Of a stretch of DNA of 64,000 nt, positions 11,779-22,486 are shown piece by piece (within the stretch, counting starts at the first letter, position 1; each line of letters opens with the position of its first letter). The notes under the pieces are model-generated. The model worked only from the letters and a program-made list of their open reading frames with translations, had not been told where the DNA came from and did no database searches. A program made the translations under genes and the position numbers. The DNA is from Argyresthia goedartella (taxonomy: Eukaryota > Arthropoda > Insecta > Lepidoptera > Argyresthiidae): positions 32,487,674 through 32,551,673 of the forward strand of contig OX463808.1 of NCBI GenBank assembly GCA_949825045.1, given 5' to 3'.

Positions 11779-12611
11779 ATATTATGGCCTAATGGTATTC
11801 GACTGCTAGTCAAAATAATTTAGATCAATCCTACTTGAATCAAATAACAATAAACATTCATTGACGACATTAATTGGTAAATAATATTTCTTATTTATTG
11901 TTTCAATTTGAACCATTTCTATCATCGTTTTTTCGTCGTAATAATTTATAGCCTGATGTGCTAATACAAGTGTATTTACACAATTTGTTCTACAACATTC
12001 TTCAACAGTCACAAGGAACGTCGCGTCGCAACCTGGACAACCCGCACTGCGCGTGGGCATCTGCCCGAGCAGCTGTTGTGCGCACGCGCCAACCGCCCTC
12101 TCAACAACATATTGCCTTCAATTATATCGACTACATTGAGAATTGTGGAAGATGTTGGTACAGTCAGCATCAGGTATCATGAGCACGCAAGCTACTCACA
12201 TAGATCTAGACATCCTAAACACTAAATATCTTCACAACCAAAGTATCAAAAAGATGACAATATCCATGTTGACGCAGAGGATGTTGTCATAATTTACAAG
12301 AAGAACTCTCATATGCAGAATCTACCTACAGATTATAGGAGGCAATCAGGCATGAGTAAAAATGATTCACGGAAAGTCTCATTTGATCGACCATCCGCTC
12401 ACTCCCGTTATTTCCTTCATTTCTGTTGTAAGTGTAAATAATTATACTCATAGATGTAACAACGACGGATACTAGACAGGACGGAATGGATTCTAGAACG
12501 GACGTTGAAACTGTCTTACTTTGTGTCAATGTTACCGATATTAACTATTAGCATACAACTCAATCCTAACAATTTACTGCTACGAATGATTGATGATATA
12601 AACATATATCG

Positions 12612-12776
12612 ACTGCCTCTGTGGCGCTGCGGTTGTGGCTATGCGAGAGGTCTCGGATTCAATCCCCGGCTGGGGATACAAAAAAAACCCCATATCTTGG
12701 ATGTTTAAATGTGTGTGACGTCGTTGTTTCCCATTGTTTGTTTGTTGTGGGGCCATAAGCAATGTAGGTGACTGTA
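12612..12776 (+). mobile_element. tRNA-derived SINE-B copy
   Basis: The head TGGCGCTGCGGTTGTGGC is an A-box-like segment of the polymerase III promoter. TCGGATTCAATCCCCGGC is a B-box-like segment. They are followed by a body with GGATGTTTAAATGTGTGTG and GGGGCCATAAGCAATGTAGG. The same family is complete on the minus strand at 15722-15905. Copies are transcribed by RNA polymerase III and moved by a partner LINE. Confidence 0.85.
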
Positions 12777-13644
12777 TATGATTTTTTTTCTTAAATATAA
12801 AGAGTGGTTCTTTGACCCATAGATCCGCCATTTGAAAAATTTCTAAAAACAGAATCGTTCAAAAACCATAATTATCAATAATTACCTTCCCACAAAACAC
12901 GAGAATTGGTTGAGAAATGCGACCTGTAAAGAAGGAAAGCGGAAATCCGAAAATCCGACATACGCAAGCATTTTATCCAAGCTGAACAGAAACGCTGCGC
13001 TCGGTCATTTATGCCTCATGTAATCTTCCAGGTTTCTTTCTTGGTCCTCTTATTTACAAACTAAACTCGACAACTAAATAAAGATCTCTGTGATTTCTCC
13101 GAGTACTGAGTCAAACTAGAGTCAGCACCGAACCTGTGAATAATTTACCCAAAGTTAACCTCAAAACCCTATTCATCGCATTTCTAAAATTGTTTTACTT
13201 ACAGTTTAAGTACAAAGAGGTAGACTGTAGTAGAGACCCACAGCCAGTAAACATATACAACAGTTATACCTACATTACCAACCGCTTTTAACATCGAAAA
13301 GGCTCCACATTTCTATACAGAGCATAACGCAACAACCTCTTACAGAACTCCGTGAACTTGAACGTTCTTCGCTCGGTGAATGCTCTTGATAATTCTTCAC
13401 GGTGCCTGAGTTACTTTAATTGCAATAATAATTATTGAGTGCTGTATGCCCGCCATGCTCGTGCTCACATCAGACTGTGAATCAAATAATTTTATCTGTG
13501 AAGCGATCTTAGTTAATGGGACCGCGCAGCGATGAGTTTGTGATTAAAGTAAATATCACAGAAAACTAATTAGTCAGAGGAAAGACAGGACGAGATACGA
13601 AAGGCGAGTAAAGTTAATTTTGATTTAAGACTGAAAGGTACAGA

Positions 13645-14115
13645 TGTCGCAGTTGGTTGGTTAAATCAGACAATTAACGAACTCTCTAGACCGTTAGTTA
13701 AATACCGAAGTTTAACCAAGTCACTAACATTTTGATTTAAATAAAGCATCGTCGAAAATGTTTAATAATCTGTCTTACCGAAAGCCAGCATGTTGGAAAA
13801 CAAGGCGTCACGACAACAGCTGATTTGCACAGCTTTTACCAGGGCAAAAAAACATTGCGGTAGCTTAGGTGAAGGTTCGTGTTAGGTTGAACATGTAAGA
13901 ACCACAAAAAATACTTAAAACATAAACTTAAGTACACATAAAAAAAATGTATGTGTCTTGTTGCCTACGAACGTTTAGACAACTCGTTAAACGTTTAGTT
14001 CACTCACTTGTCTGACGGAATTTTAGTGACTTTGTTAATTCAGTATTCGGTTCGGTATTTAATGAACGGTCTAGAGAGTTAGTTAACTGTCTGATTTAAG
14101 CAACTAACTGCGACA
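13645..14115 (+). mobile_element. Foldback-type element 2 with shared core (long unique TIRs)
   Basis: Inverted repeats of about 70 bp and more. The left arm starts TGTCGCAGTTGGTTGGTTAA and the right arm, on the other strand, TGTCGCAGTTAGTTGCTTAA. Both then run through AAATCAGACA and CTCTCTAGACCGTT to AAATACCGAA. The shared core sits at the centre (about 13843-13903). Here the G/C-rich hairpin between GGTGAAG and TTCGTGTTAGG is deleted. No target duplication was obvious. No coding frame. Confidence 0.75.
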
Positions 14116-14677
14116 CATACAGCAATAATGATTTGTACTTTGACAACTACATACATCTTTCGTAATTAAATGTTCTGTTTCCGGTCCTCCGTTCTTCTTT
14201 GCTCTGTTTATTTCACTCCGCTTTATCGTATTTAGGTATTGAACCAAAGATTGCATAAAAGCATATTCAATAAGATGGTTTTCCGCAAACATTACAACGG
14301 GACTCTAATAAAATAAATAAATGATTTCAATTGCCAAAGATTACAGGGTCAGCTTCAAGGTAAAATGGCAGAAAGGGTCCAACCTGCAACTTCCAACCAC
14401 CAACAAAACTAACTCCAGCCAATAAAATGTAACGGTACTGATTTTTTAGTGCTCGGATCAGGGCAATTTGTGCTCAACTGCCTCAGCAAGAGATTTACGT
14501 GGGCACAGCGCTGGGTAATGAGCTCCTAAAGCGATCGTTCCCAGGTCCTCGTGATTCTGACGACCCACTTGGCTGAACTGTAAATATGTGGCTAAAGTGG
14601 TGCTACTCTCTTGTTTAGGACTCTAGTTTCTGTTGCGAGAGCTGTGACTGTAGCGTGTGTACTCGTGTATTGCTTCT

Positions 14678-14760
14678 GTCCCACACTAGGATACCATGTG
14701 TCGTGGGAACAAGAAATAGCGATGTCACACACATATTAACATTCAAGACCCGGGAGTTTA
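14678..14760 (-). mobile_element. SINE-B fragment
   Basis: CCCACACTAGGATACCATGT and GATGTCACACACATATTAAC match the reverse-strand body of the SINE at 15722-15905. The B-box end is missing. The open frame at 14655-14966 that spans it is therefore not taken as a gene. Confidence 0.7.
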
Positions 14761-15721
14761 TTCTAGGATACACTAGACCTCCCCCGGCCGGAATCCTGTA
14801 CGATCAGTATGACACCGATTTGATCAGAGCAACATTAGTCACACAGTCGAACGCTAGGCCCAAAACGTATGTAGTTTTTGAAAATAACGCATACACCCTG
14901 TATACGAATTCGACCAGCGATGAGGATAATACAAACAAAAGCCTGAACAATTACCTGTGTGAATGAACTCGTTCGGATGCCGCGATGATGCAACCAAAAC
15001 TGACGAATAAATATAACACAATGGTCGACGCAATCGTTGAGTAATTGCGATCGACATCTAAAACAATATTCGAACCACTAAGCCCCACTACTGCGAAGGC
15101 GAGACTCTAATCTCTGAATTGCTTGGACAACTCGCGTTCGAAGGAGTGGGCCTTAGTAGATCTTGCATGAAAACACGAAAATCCAAATGTCATTTTTATA
15201 CATCGGAATTCAGAGATAACATGGGAACTTTTCTAGAGTTAAAGCACCCAATAAGTATGGTTTCTTCAGCAAATGGTTGTAGTATTCAGGTATGTTGATG
15301 TGAACGAGAACGGAAACGACGTCGGTGACAGCGGAATTTTGAAATATGTGTTCTATTTTGTAGCGACAGTAAATTCAACAGCAAATTAACGCTATATGTA
15401 ATAAAATTAAAATAAACATCGACTTCGACTAACTTTCTAAAGTGAATAACTTCCTTACTTAGCCGTGATCCGAAAATCAAAAAGTGTATGAGAATGAATG
15501 GTACTAACTAATTGGCTAGTAGACAGTTGTAAAGATAAATTACGAAAGATAAGATGTGGCAGCTTCCAGAATGACAATAATTTTATAATATGAATATTGC
15601 ATTTATATACAAAAGTTTCATAAAAAAAATACTTCGTCTTGCACTCGTATAAGTAAAGGGTCGTTCATTCATCTGAGGTCACATCGAACTTATTGTCTAT
15701 AGTCTTACTTTCTTACATTTC

Positions 15722-15905
15722 AGGCACATACATTGCTCCTGGCCCCACACTAGGATACCCTGTGTCGTGTGAACCAGAAGCAGCGACGTCGCACACATAT
15801 AAACATCCAATGGGGATTTTATTTCTGTGTGCCCAGCCGGGGATCGAACCCTTGACCTCTGGCATGGTAGGCAGGGCCACAACCGCAGCGCCACAGGGGT
15901 CGTAG
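15722..15905 (-). mobile_element. tRNA-derived SINE-B, essentially complete
   Basis: On the minus strand it starts near 15905 with CCCTGTGGCGCTGCGGTTGT (A-box region), has GGTTCGATCCCCGGC (B box) at about 15836-15850, and a body that includes GGATGTTTATATGTGTGCGA and ends GGAGCAATGTATGTGCCTG. Its length of about 180 bp fits a SINE. Related copies are at 12612, 14678 and 22118. The open frames on both strands inside it are not genes. Confidence 0.88.
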
Positions 15906-16490
15906 TTAGATTAATTTGTGCACAGAGTAAGTAGGTAAGTGAAAAGAGTTTCGTTTATCTGAGGATTTGTGTATAGTAGTGAGACATCACAACCACGTGA
16001 CTGTCTGTATAATCGCCAATCTGAAATAAATAAAAAAATACTATAATATTTCATATACTTCATGTTTTAAAAAAAAAAAAAAAAGATACCGTACTAGATA
16101 TAAAATAAACCTAGATAAAATTTAAATATGTTTCCTAAAACTGTCTAGTAGCCGATTGGCAAAAACTGGTGCCTTTTAAAAAAATATTGATTCTTTATTT
16201 AGTAACAAACAAATATAGTATGACATGTAAACATGTTGTTGTTTAATAAAGATACGCCCGGCTCGGGGACGATAGTTTACGTAACGCTTTTAGCTATAAA
16301 ATGTTTTATTTTTCCTTCGCACAGTTTAGATCCACAAATTTGTAATGTTCAATTTGTTTTGTCCAACGTGCGGACACGCCCAGCTAGCCCACGAAATGCA
16401 CGCGCGCCGCGCACCGAGTGTCCGATATTGCGAGCGTAGTAGCCAGCGATAGCAGTTTAGATATTTTTCACTGTTTTTTTTTAAGTTTAC
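15906..16490. other. AT-rich stretch, no gene seen
   Basis: It contains a poly(A) run at about 16065-16084 and a short GC-rich patch at 16370-16440. It ends in a T-run just before the truncated LINE. No exon was identified. Confidence 0.4.
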
Positions 16491-16494
16491 AAAC

Positions 16495-17420
16495 CAACAC
16501 CATAGACCGGGGCGTTCGACAGGGTGACACTCTCTCACCCAAATCATTCACCAATGTTCTGGAGGATATTATGAAGACGTTGGATTGGAGCGAGAGAGGA
16601 GTCAACATAAACGGGACATCTCAGGTTCGCGGATGATCCCATTCTCGTCGCCAAATGCGTCTCAGATCTCCTACATGTGCTCGCAGAACTGCATGAAGCT
16701 TCCCTGAAAGTCGATCTCAGGATGAGCAAGTCCAAGACCAAGATCATGACGAATAACTCTTTAAATGTACCAAACATAATTGTTGGCAACGATAACGTAC
16801 AGATAGATGGTCAGCGATTACGACTATCTTGGACATGGTTTATCCTTTGACCGCGATGCACAGATGAAGGAGATCATCAGGCGCGTCGGCTTAGGGTGGG
16901 CTGCTTTCGGGAAGCTAGACGAAGTCTTTAAGTCCAAGTCCAAACTATCACAATGCCTTAAGACTAACATATATAACCAATATGTCTTGCCTAACCTCAC
17001 CTTTGAAGCCGAAACTTGGACGCTCACTAAGCAAATTATACACAAAATCAAGGTGGCCCAACGAGCAATGAAACGTTCCATGTTAGTTATGTCTCTCGTT
17101 GACCGCGTGACAAACGTCGAAATTCGATGGAAGACGAAGGTCGAAGATGTAGGTAAGCGGATAACGTGACTGAAGTGGAGATGGGCGGGACACTTGACTA
17201 GACGGGATGACGGACGGTGGACCAAAGCAGTCACGGAGTGGTGGCCAAGGGGGGCTACAAGGCCAGTGGGCAGACTTCCTGCCCGATGGTCCGACGATAT
17301 ACTAAAGTCGACAGGATCTCAATGGATACGGATGGCGCAGGAACGTGGGGTTAGTGCTACAGAGAAGAGGCCTATGCCCAGCAGTGGATTGATGTTGGCT
17401 GAGCATGATGATGACATTGT
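16495..17420 (+). pseudogene. 5'-truncated RTE-clade LINE (reverse transcriptase C-terminal half)
   Basis: The copy begins at RT motif GVRQGDTLSP (about 16512). A one-base shift then disrupts the catalytic box, read as RFADD in another frame at about 16625. After that come YLGH, the linker WAAFGKL (about 16890-16910), ETWTLTKQ and the DRV...RWKTKVEDVGKRI block. One stop follows (17167), then LKWRWAGHLTRRDDGRW and the W-rich terminal region ending PMPSSGLM. This order is diagnostic of RTE-type elements. It lacks the endonuclease and the front of RT, and has at least one frameshift and one stop, so it is dead. Confidence 0.9.
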
Positions 17421-17468
17421 GCGAAACCATTCGCATCAACATAGGATATTAAAACTGTAAAAGTAATC

Positions 17469-18021
17469 CCACCAAAAACATTTTCATGTAAAATGATGCC
17501 AAGACGAGAGAATATGGCACGCACTGTCAAAAAGTTATCAGATCTCATGTAGAGCCAAGCTTCGAACTCTACACCTCCTTACTCTACAAGCCATAACTTT
17601 GCAAACCCTACACCTTGCTGTTTCGCTACCGTCACATGGGCGTAAGGTGAAAATTATTACACTGTTCTTAACTTTTCTGTTATACAATAGTTTTTGTAGT
17701 AACGAGTATAGTTTTAGTAGGTACGAATAAACAAATCTATTTCGATTTTACAACATTCATTTTTACTACAAGAACTATTGTATAAAATAAATGTAACGAA
17801 CAGTGCATAATTTTTTTTCCTTACGCACACCCCATGTGATGGTAGGGAATCGGCCAAGCCACATATTTTGACTAAGGTGTAGAGTTTGTAAAGATAGAGC
17901 TTATAGAGTAGGGGGTTATAGAGTTAGAAGCTTGGGTCTACATGAGATCTGATAACTATTTGACATAACGTGCCATATTGTCTCGTCTTGGCAACATTTC
18001 ACATGAAAATGTTTTTGGTGG
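17469..18021. mobile_element. Large foldback (MITE-like) element with arms of about 270 bp
   Basis: Left arm from 17469 (CCACCAAAAACATTTTCATG, CCAAGACGAGA, ATCAGATCTCATGTAGA, CAAGCTTC). The right arm, read from 18021 backwards, repeats the same series almost base for base. The turn lies around 17745. Near the centre both arms carry ACAATAGTT(T/C)TTGTAGTA. There is no coding capacity. It directly follows the RTE fragment on the left. The open frames at 17916-18247 are parts of the arms. Confidence 0.88.
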
Positions 18022-18359
18022 TATTCCACTTCTTTTTGTAATTTGCCCAATGGAATATTTTTTATTTTGTTCATTTTATAATAAAAAAATCGAGTGCATT
18101 TTTTGCACATCAGAGGTGCCTTTTTCCACAGCTCACTCTCTTCTTTGCCTTTTTCCGATTCGTAATATATGTTTGTGGAATCGGGATTCAGCATTGTCAA
18201 TTCTGTTTAGACTTGAATCTTCGATTGCGGTTCAAGTTGACATCTAGACACCTAATTATCGTCTAGGGATCAGTGGCATAGAATAGGATACCGAGAAACT
18301 TATCACTGGCCTCCAATCTACTGCAATTGTGATTTGACAATATTCTTAGCCCGATGTTC

Positions 18360-18830
18360 GGGAACACATTAGGCATTTTGCACGCACTTAATTGCATCCC
18401 CTAATTTAAAGCTTGGGGGTGATTTACTTAAAATTCTGAAATAGGTGTTTTATTATTCATAACATGGAGTCCCTTTATAAATTTGCAGACCCCTAGCATC
18501 AACATTTACGGAAGTCTCCTACAAACTTCCATCCCCTAGTTTAAGTGTTAGGTGTTAAAAATTCCAAGTTTTAGGTTTTTATTGTTGTTTCTGTACTAAT
18601 TAACCAAGAACATAAGTGTAGTAATATTATTGGTTTAATTATGTGCTAATATTATTCTGAAACCTGACGAGAGTCCTAAAAAGGGTAAAAAATGTAAGTT
18701 TTAGATTTTTTTTGTTCTTTTTGTACTAAGAATAGCTTACATACCAAATTTCAGCTTTTTAAGACTTGAGGAAGTACCCTAAGAATTTTGATGATCATCA
18801 TCGGGGTATTTTAGTTATCAATAAAATCTA
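18360..18830. repeat. Probable unclassified interspersed repeat
   Basis: The blocks CCCCTAGTTTAAGTGTTAGG, TACCAAATTTCAGCTTTTTA and GGAAGTACCCTAAGAATTTT look like repeats I associate with lepidopteran genomes. I cannot assign the family or the exact ends. No open frame of note. Confidence 0.35.
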
Positions 18831-19337
18831 AAGTAAGAGCTATGCTATTGAAACTTTTTATGTATATTAATCTTACTACTGACATCATATCCCGAGAATA
18901 TTGTTTAACTGCTATAATCCAAGCACAAGTTGTGAGGGTCCAAAAAATCGACGAAGCGCTTCGAGAAAAGGTGAAAAGTGAAAGGGGAAAAGGAAAAGGG
19001 CGCTTCGCTTGCTCGTCTTGGCAGGGGCACTTCTGTACCCCCAGATTTATTTCAACAGCAAGGCTTATGGTCTTACTTCCGCCACAGTCTTTTCCCATAT
19101 GGGAAAGCAGAAGCACAGGTTTACCCTCCTCCAGTCATCCAACACTTAATACTTTCCTAACAAACGACCAGAGGATCATGAATAATGACAAATCGAATAA
19201 ATTGGAAGTGATCTTTATCTCAGCTCATAAGCGTCAATGACAGATCTGTAGGAAATGTGAAAAATTTTAAACTATTGTCAAAAATTGCGGGTTCCAACTA
19301 ACAGTTGACAGTTTGGCGCGAAAACGGATCTACAGCG

Positions 19338-19472
19338 GAAGTGACGTATTTTGCGTTGTCAATAAGGGTCAGAGCTATGCGTCAATGTCCTTCTCCTTTT
19401 TTTGGCCTAGAAAAGGAGAGGGATACCGACGCATAGCTCTGTCCCTTTCTGACAATGCGGAACGACACTTCC
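19338..19472. repeat. Compact inverted repeat (MITE-like hairpin)
   Basis: Arms of about 60 bp: GGAAGTGACG...GTTGTCAATAAGGG...CAGAGCTATGCGTC on the left, and its imperfect complement GACGCATAGCTCTG...GACAATGC...CACTTCC on the right. CCTTCTCCTTTTT faces AAAAGGAGAGGG at the turn (about 19405). Confidence 0.85.
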
Positions 19473-19479
19473 TCTGATA

Positions 19480-22110
19480 GGTGTTTTAAATTCACGTTAC
19501 TTTAAATTTCGTAGTTTTTGTTGAAAATCAATACAAAATAAAATAAAACAGTGGACCAGAGGGGCCTTTTATGTTTTAGGTCACTTTAAATATCTTCACT
19601 GAAACTTCTCTATTCACTTACTTATTCAGTGCGTAATTGTTCGAGATCGGGCAGCAGGAATGTACAGGAAATAATGTCAGTTGCCAAGTTGACAGGGAAG
19701 ATCGATTCAACTCCTCGATCGTCACTCGGGAGTCGGGAGGCATCGATCGATGACCCTGCCTTCTACTACGCATGTGCATGCTGATCCCACTCCCACGTAT
19801 GTCACGTGATTCATTACTGCTGCAGATAACTTACAGCTGCATGTGCATAGCAAATTTGATTTCGCCCGTTCGAATCAAATAATCCGATAATTGTCTATCT
19901 CTACATTTCTTTGATAATATTACGATTATGACTCTATTACCGAGACATGCTAGAATGTTTAATTTATTTTATAAGGAATGTCTATCATCATTGATCAAGT
20001 AATAATCAAATCTGTTTAATGTTCATCAAATTAAAATGTATTAAAGACCAAACACGACTGAGACGAACTCACCGTCACAAATTAAATCTGAGAAATCAGT
20101 TTTGGTTTAGATTTCAAATCTATGCGTGCACAGACTCGTTAATCGTCAAATGTGGCGTAAAGGATAAAATATCTGACTGTGCAGGTCAACGAACTGATTC
20201 AACTATTGTTAGTAGTGTTAGTGCATTCTATTTGATTGTCATATTATGTGCTTTAGTTTCAAAAATGTAAACATATCAAAGAGCTCTAAACATATTAGGC
20301 TCTCCTTCGTTAGATTCACAACCGTCCACTTAAATTTTACCGCTATAACACCGGTATAATATTTAACTGGCACCTAAATTGAACAGCAGTTTGTGCATTC
20401 GGCAGTAAGTCTATAAGATATTTGTTTGGACTTTTGGAGAGCGCGAATTAATTTGTCGGATTTGTGATCTAACTAACACGTTATGTTCATTAAAACCGCG
20501 ATTCACAGGCAACAACGTCTTGTGTCTTTCTAAGCCGCTAATTCCGAAAACTAATTATTTTCCCGACACACGTAATGTACACGACAAATTACTCTTTTAA
20601 TTACGTGTTTTCCCAGTACAGTACCGGTGAATCAGCGAACACTGACTTCACTTGAAGTGTGAAATGGGGTTTGTGGAGTTTGGCTATTTAACGAGCTTTT
20701 TTACACACTTTATAATGGAATACACTTTATAATGGGGAGATCTATGCAAGTATCGTATAGCGAACATAAGGAAGGGAACGAAAATAGATTGTTTCTTGTA
20801 AGAAACAATCGATTTTCGTTCGAATACTTCTGGAAGATATAGATTGACCATACAAATCTAAAACCAAGATATTTATCAAAATTAAATTGATGTGAGTTTA
20901 TCCTTTAGCTGTCTTCAGTCAAAAATTACTTTAAATGGCGGTAACCCCAAAATTAAATGAAATAAAAGACAAAACTGGTTTCATCAGTAAACTGCTCCGG
21001 ATTTTGGCCGAAATAAAGTTCCCACGGTAAGAGTCAGCGTTGCTCATGCTTAAAAGGTTATATGATTCGGAAGATAAGAGAACTCACATACTTTTATTAT
21101 CTTGCTTACTTATAGGTATAGGGATGTAGTGGCCGTTTCCGATGCCAGTGAAGAAATTTCCGCTTCGAAGGGGCGTATAAATAAGAATTTTAATATTTCT
21201 CTAATGTGTTTGACGCTCTCTATCTATCTCTATCTAGCTCTATCTCTGTGTTTAATCAAAATAATCAAACGTATCGACTCACATATTTTGAATAAAAAAA
21301 ATATCTTAATATGTCCTGATGCTATTCGCAGAAAAGTATCTGTGTCAGCAGTGCTAAGAAGTGCCATAAAACAAAAGTATCAAACATAATGCGAATTGTA
21401 CCAAAGTGTTTAGAATAATGTCCCCAGAAACAGAAACTCCTTAAATGCGACTTCACCTTCCAGTTAGAACCTGATACATAAAGTCAGCTTGTTGGCATTG
21501 TTGAGTGGTCAAGGTTCTGCCTGTTGAAATCACGCTGACATATCTGATACCAGTTCTCCCGACACAAGGGTATCCTAAAGTTCTTAAGGGGGTTTGTTAA
21601 AAAGATAGGCGACAAATATATTGTTAACCACTATAAGTTTTTTACTGAATTTAGTGCCTCCATCTAGTTTCAGAGAACCGTACTGAGACAAAGTTGTCAC
21701 AACTTTATAATATAACCTGGATCCGAAGCGGAGCGGAGTGAGGCGACCCCATGCAGTTAAGTTTTTAGAGGGTAAAATTTTAGTGAGCATTTAGTTAATT
21801 TCGGATGGCAATGTTTTTTTTGGATGTAACTTTAGAGAAATATTTAACTCATCCATGGTTGGAAAGGAGAGGTAGATTGTAGACCTAAAGTTTGAATTTG
21901 CCTGGTGTGTGATGTAATGTCATATTCCTATTAAGAATGGCTCAGCTTATTCCTCCTTTCTGTCACAGCTTGTCAGCGGATGCGCCGGCGCATCAGTTCC
22001 GCTCTTGATGTGAAGACCAAAAAACTTCCTCCAGGAATGTCATTTCCCAACACCGCCTCCGACAACCGGGCAGATTAACGGACGCAGAGTAAGCTAGGGC
22101 TTTGTAACCT
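19480..22110. other. AT-rich stretch; one hairpin, no gene seen
   Basis: A moderately GC-rich patch at 19680-19820 has repeated CGATCGAT and CACGTG motifs but no exon I can define. The open frames at 20019-20270, 21102-21389 and 21584-21790 have no domain. The hairpin at 20776-20821 is listed separately. Confidence 0.4.
20776..20821. repeat. Nearly perfect 46-bp hairpin
   Basis: The arms GAACGAAAATAGATTGTTTC... and ...GAAACAATCGATTTTCGTTC are 22 bp each with one mismatch and a 2-bp turn at 20798-20799. The loop is too short for a normal miRNA precursor. It is more likely a foldback remnant. Confidence 0.85.
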
Positions 22111-22117
22111 CAAAATA

Positions 22118-22212
22118 TAACATATGTGTGCGATGGCGCTGTTTTTGGTTCCCACGACACAAGGTATCCTAGTGTGGGGCCAGAAGCAATGTATGTGCCT
22201 ATATATAAATGT
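22118..22212 (+). mobile_element. SINE-B 3' body fragment
   Basis: GGTTCCCACGACACAAGGTA, TCCTAGTGTGGGGCCAGAAG and CAATGTATGTGCCTA match the 3' body of the SINE at 15722-15905. The tRNA-like head is missing. Confidence 0.75.
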
Positions 22213-22486
22213 TTATGTTTACATAGCGTCACATCTTCTCCCATACGGAGTGGCAGAGGCAGAATTATGCCAACTTTTAGGCAGGTATTCGTACTTCATT
22301 TTTCGTGACAAGGGGCTTGCCCATTGCCGCCATGAAGGTTTCCTCACGATGTTTTCCATCACCTAATGGAAAGGTGATGGAAATGAACAATTCTAATGAA
22401 TGTACTTACTTAAGATAAATTACTTAGCTCATTACTATACTCACGGGATTCGAACCTACACCTCGGGCGTGAGCTCTTGATCTCGA
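22213..22486 (-). mobile_element. tRNA-derived SINE-C
   Basis: On the minus strand it has a B-box-like GTAGGTTCGAATCCCGTGAG near 22440-22460, followed by a body with CATCGTGAGGAAACCTTCAT and AATTCTGCCTCTGCCACTCC. That body is a conserved segment of several lepidopteran SINEs. A short internal hairpin (CCATCACCT/AGGTGATGG) lies at about 22355-22380. Confidence 0.75.

Noticed and set aside
20776..20821. microRNA precursor
   Set aside because: The stem is nearly perfect but the loop is only 2 bp, unlike normal precursors.
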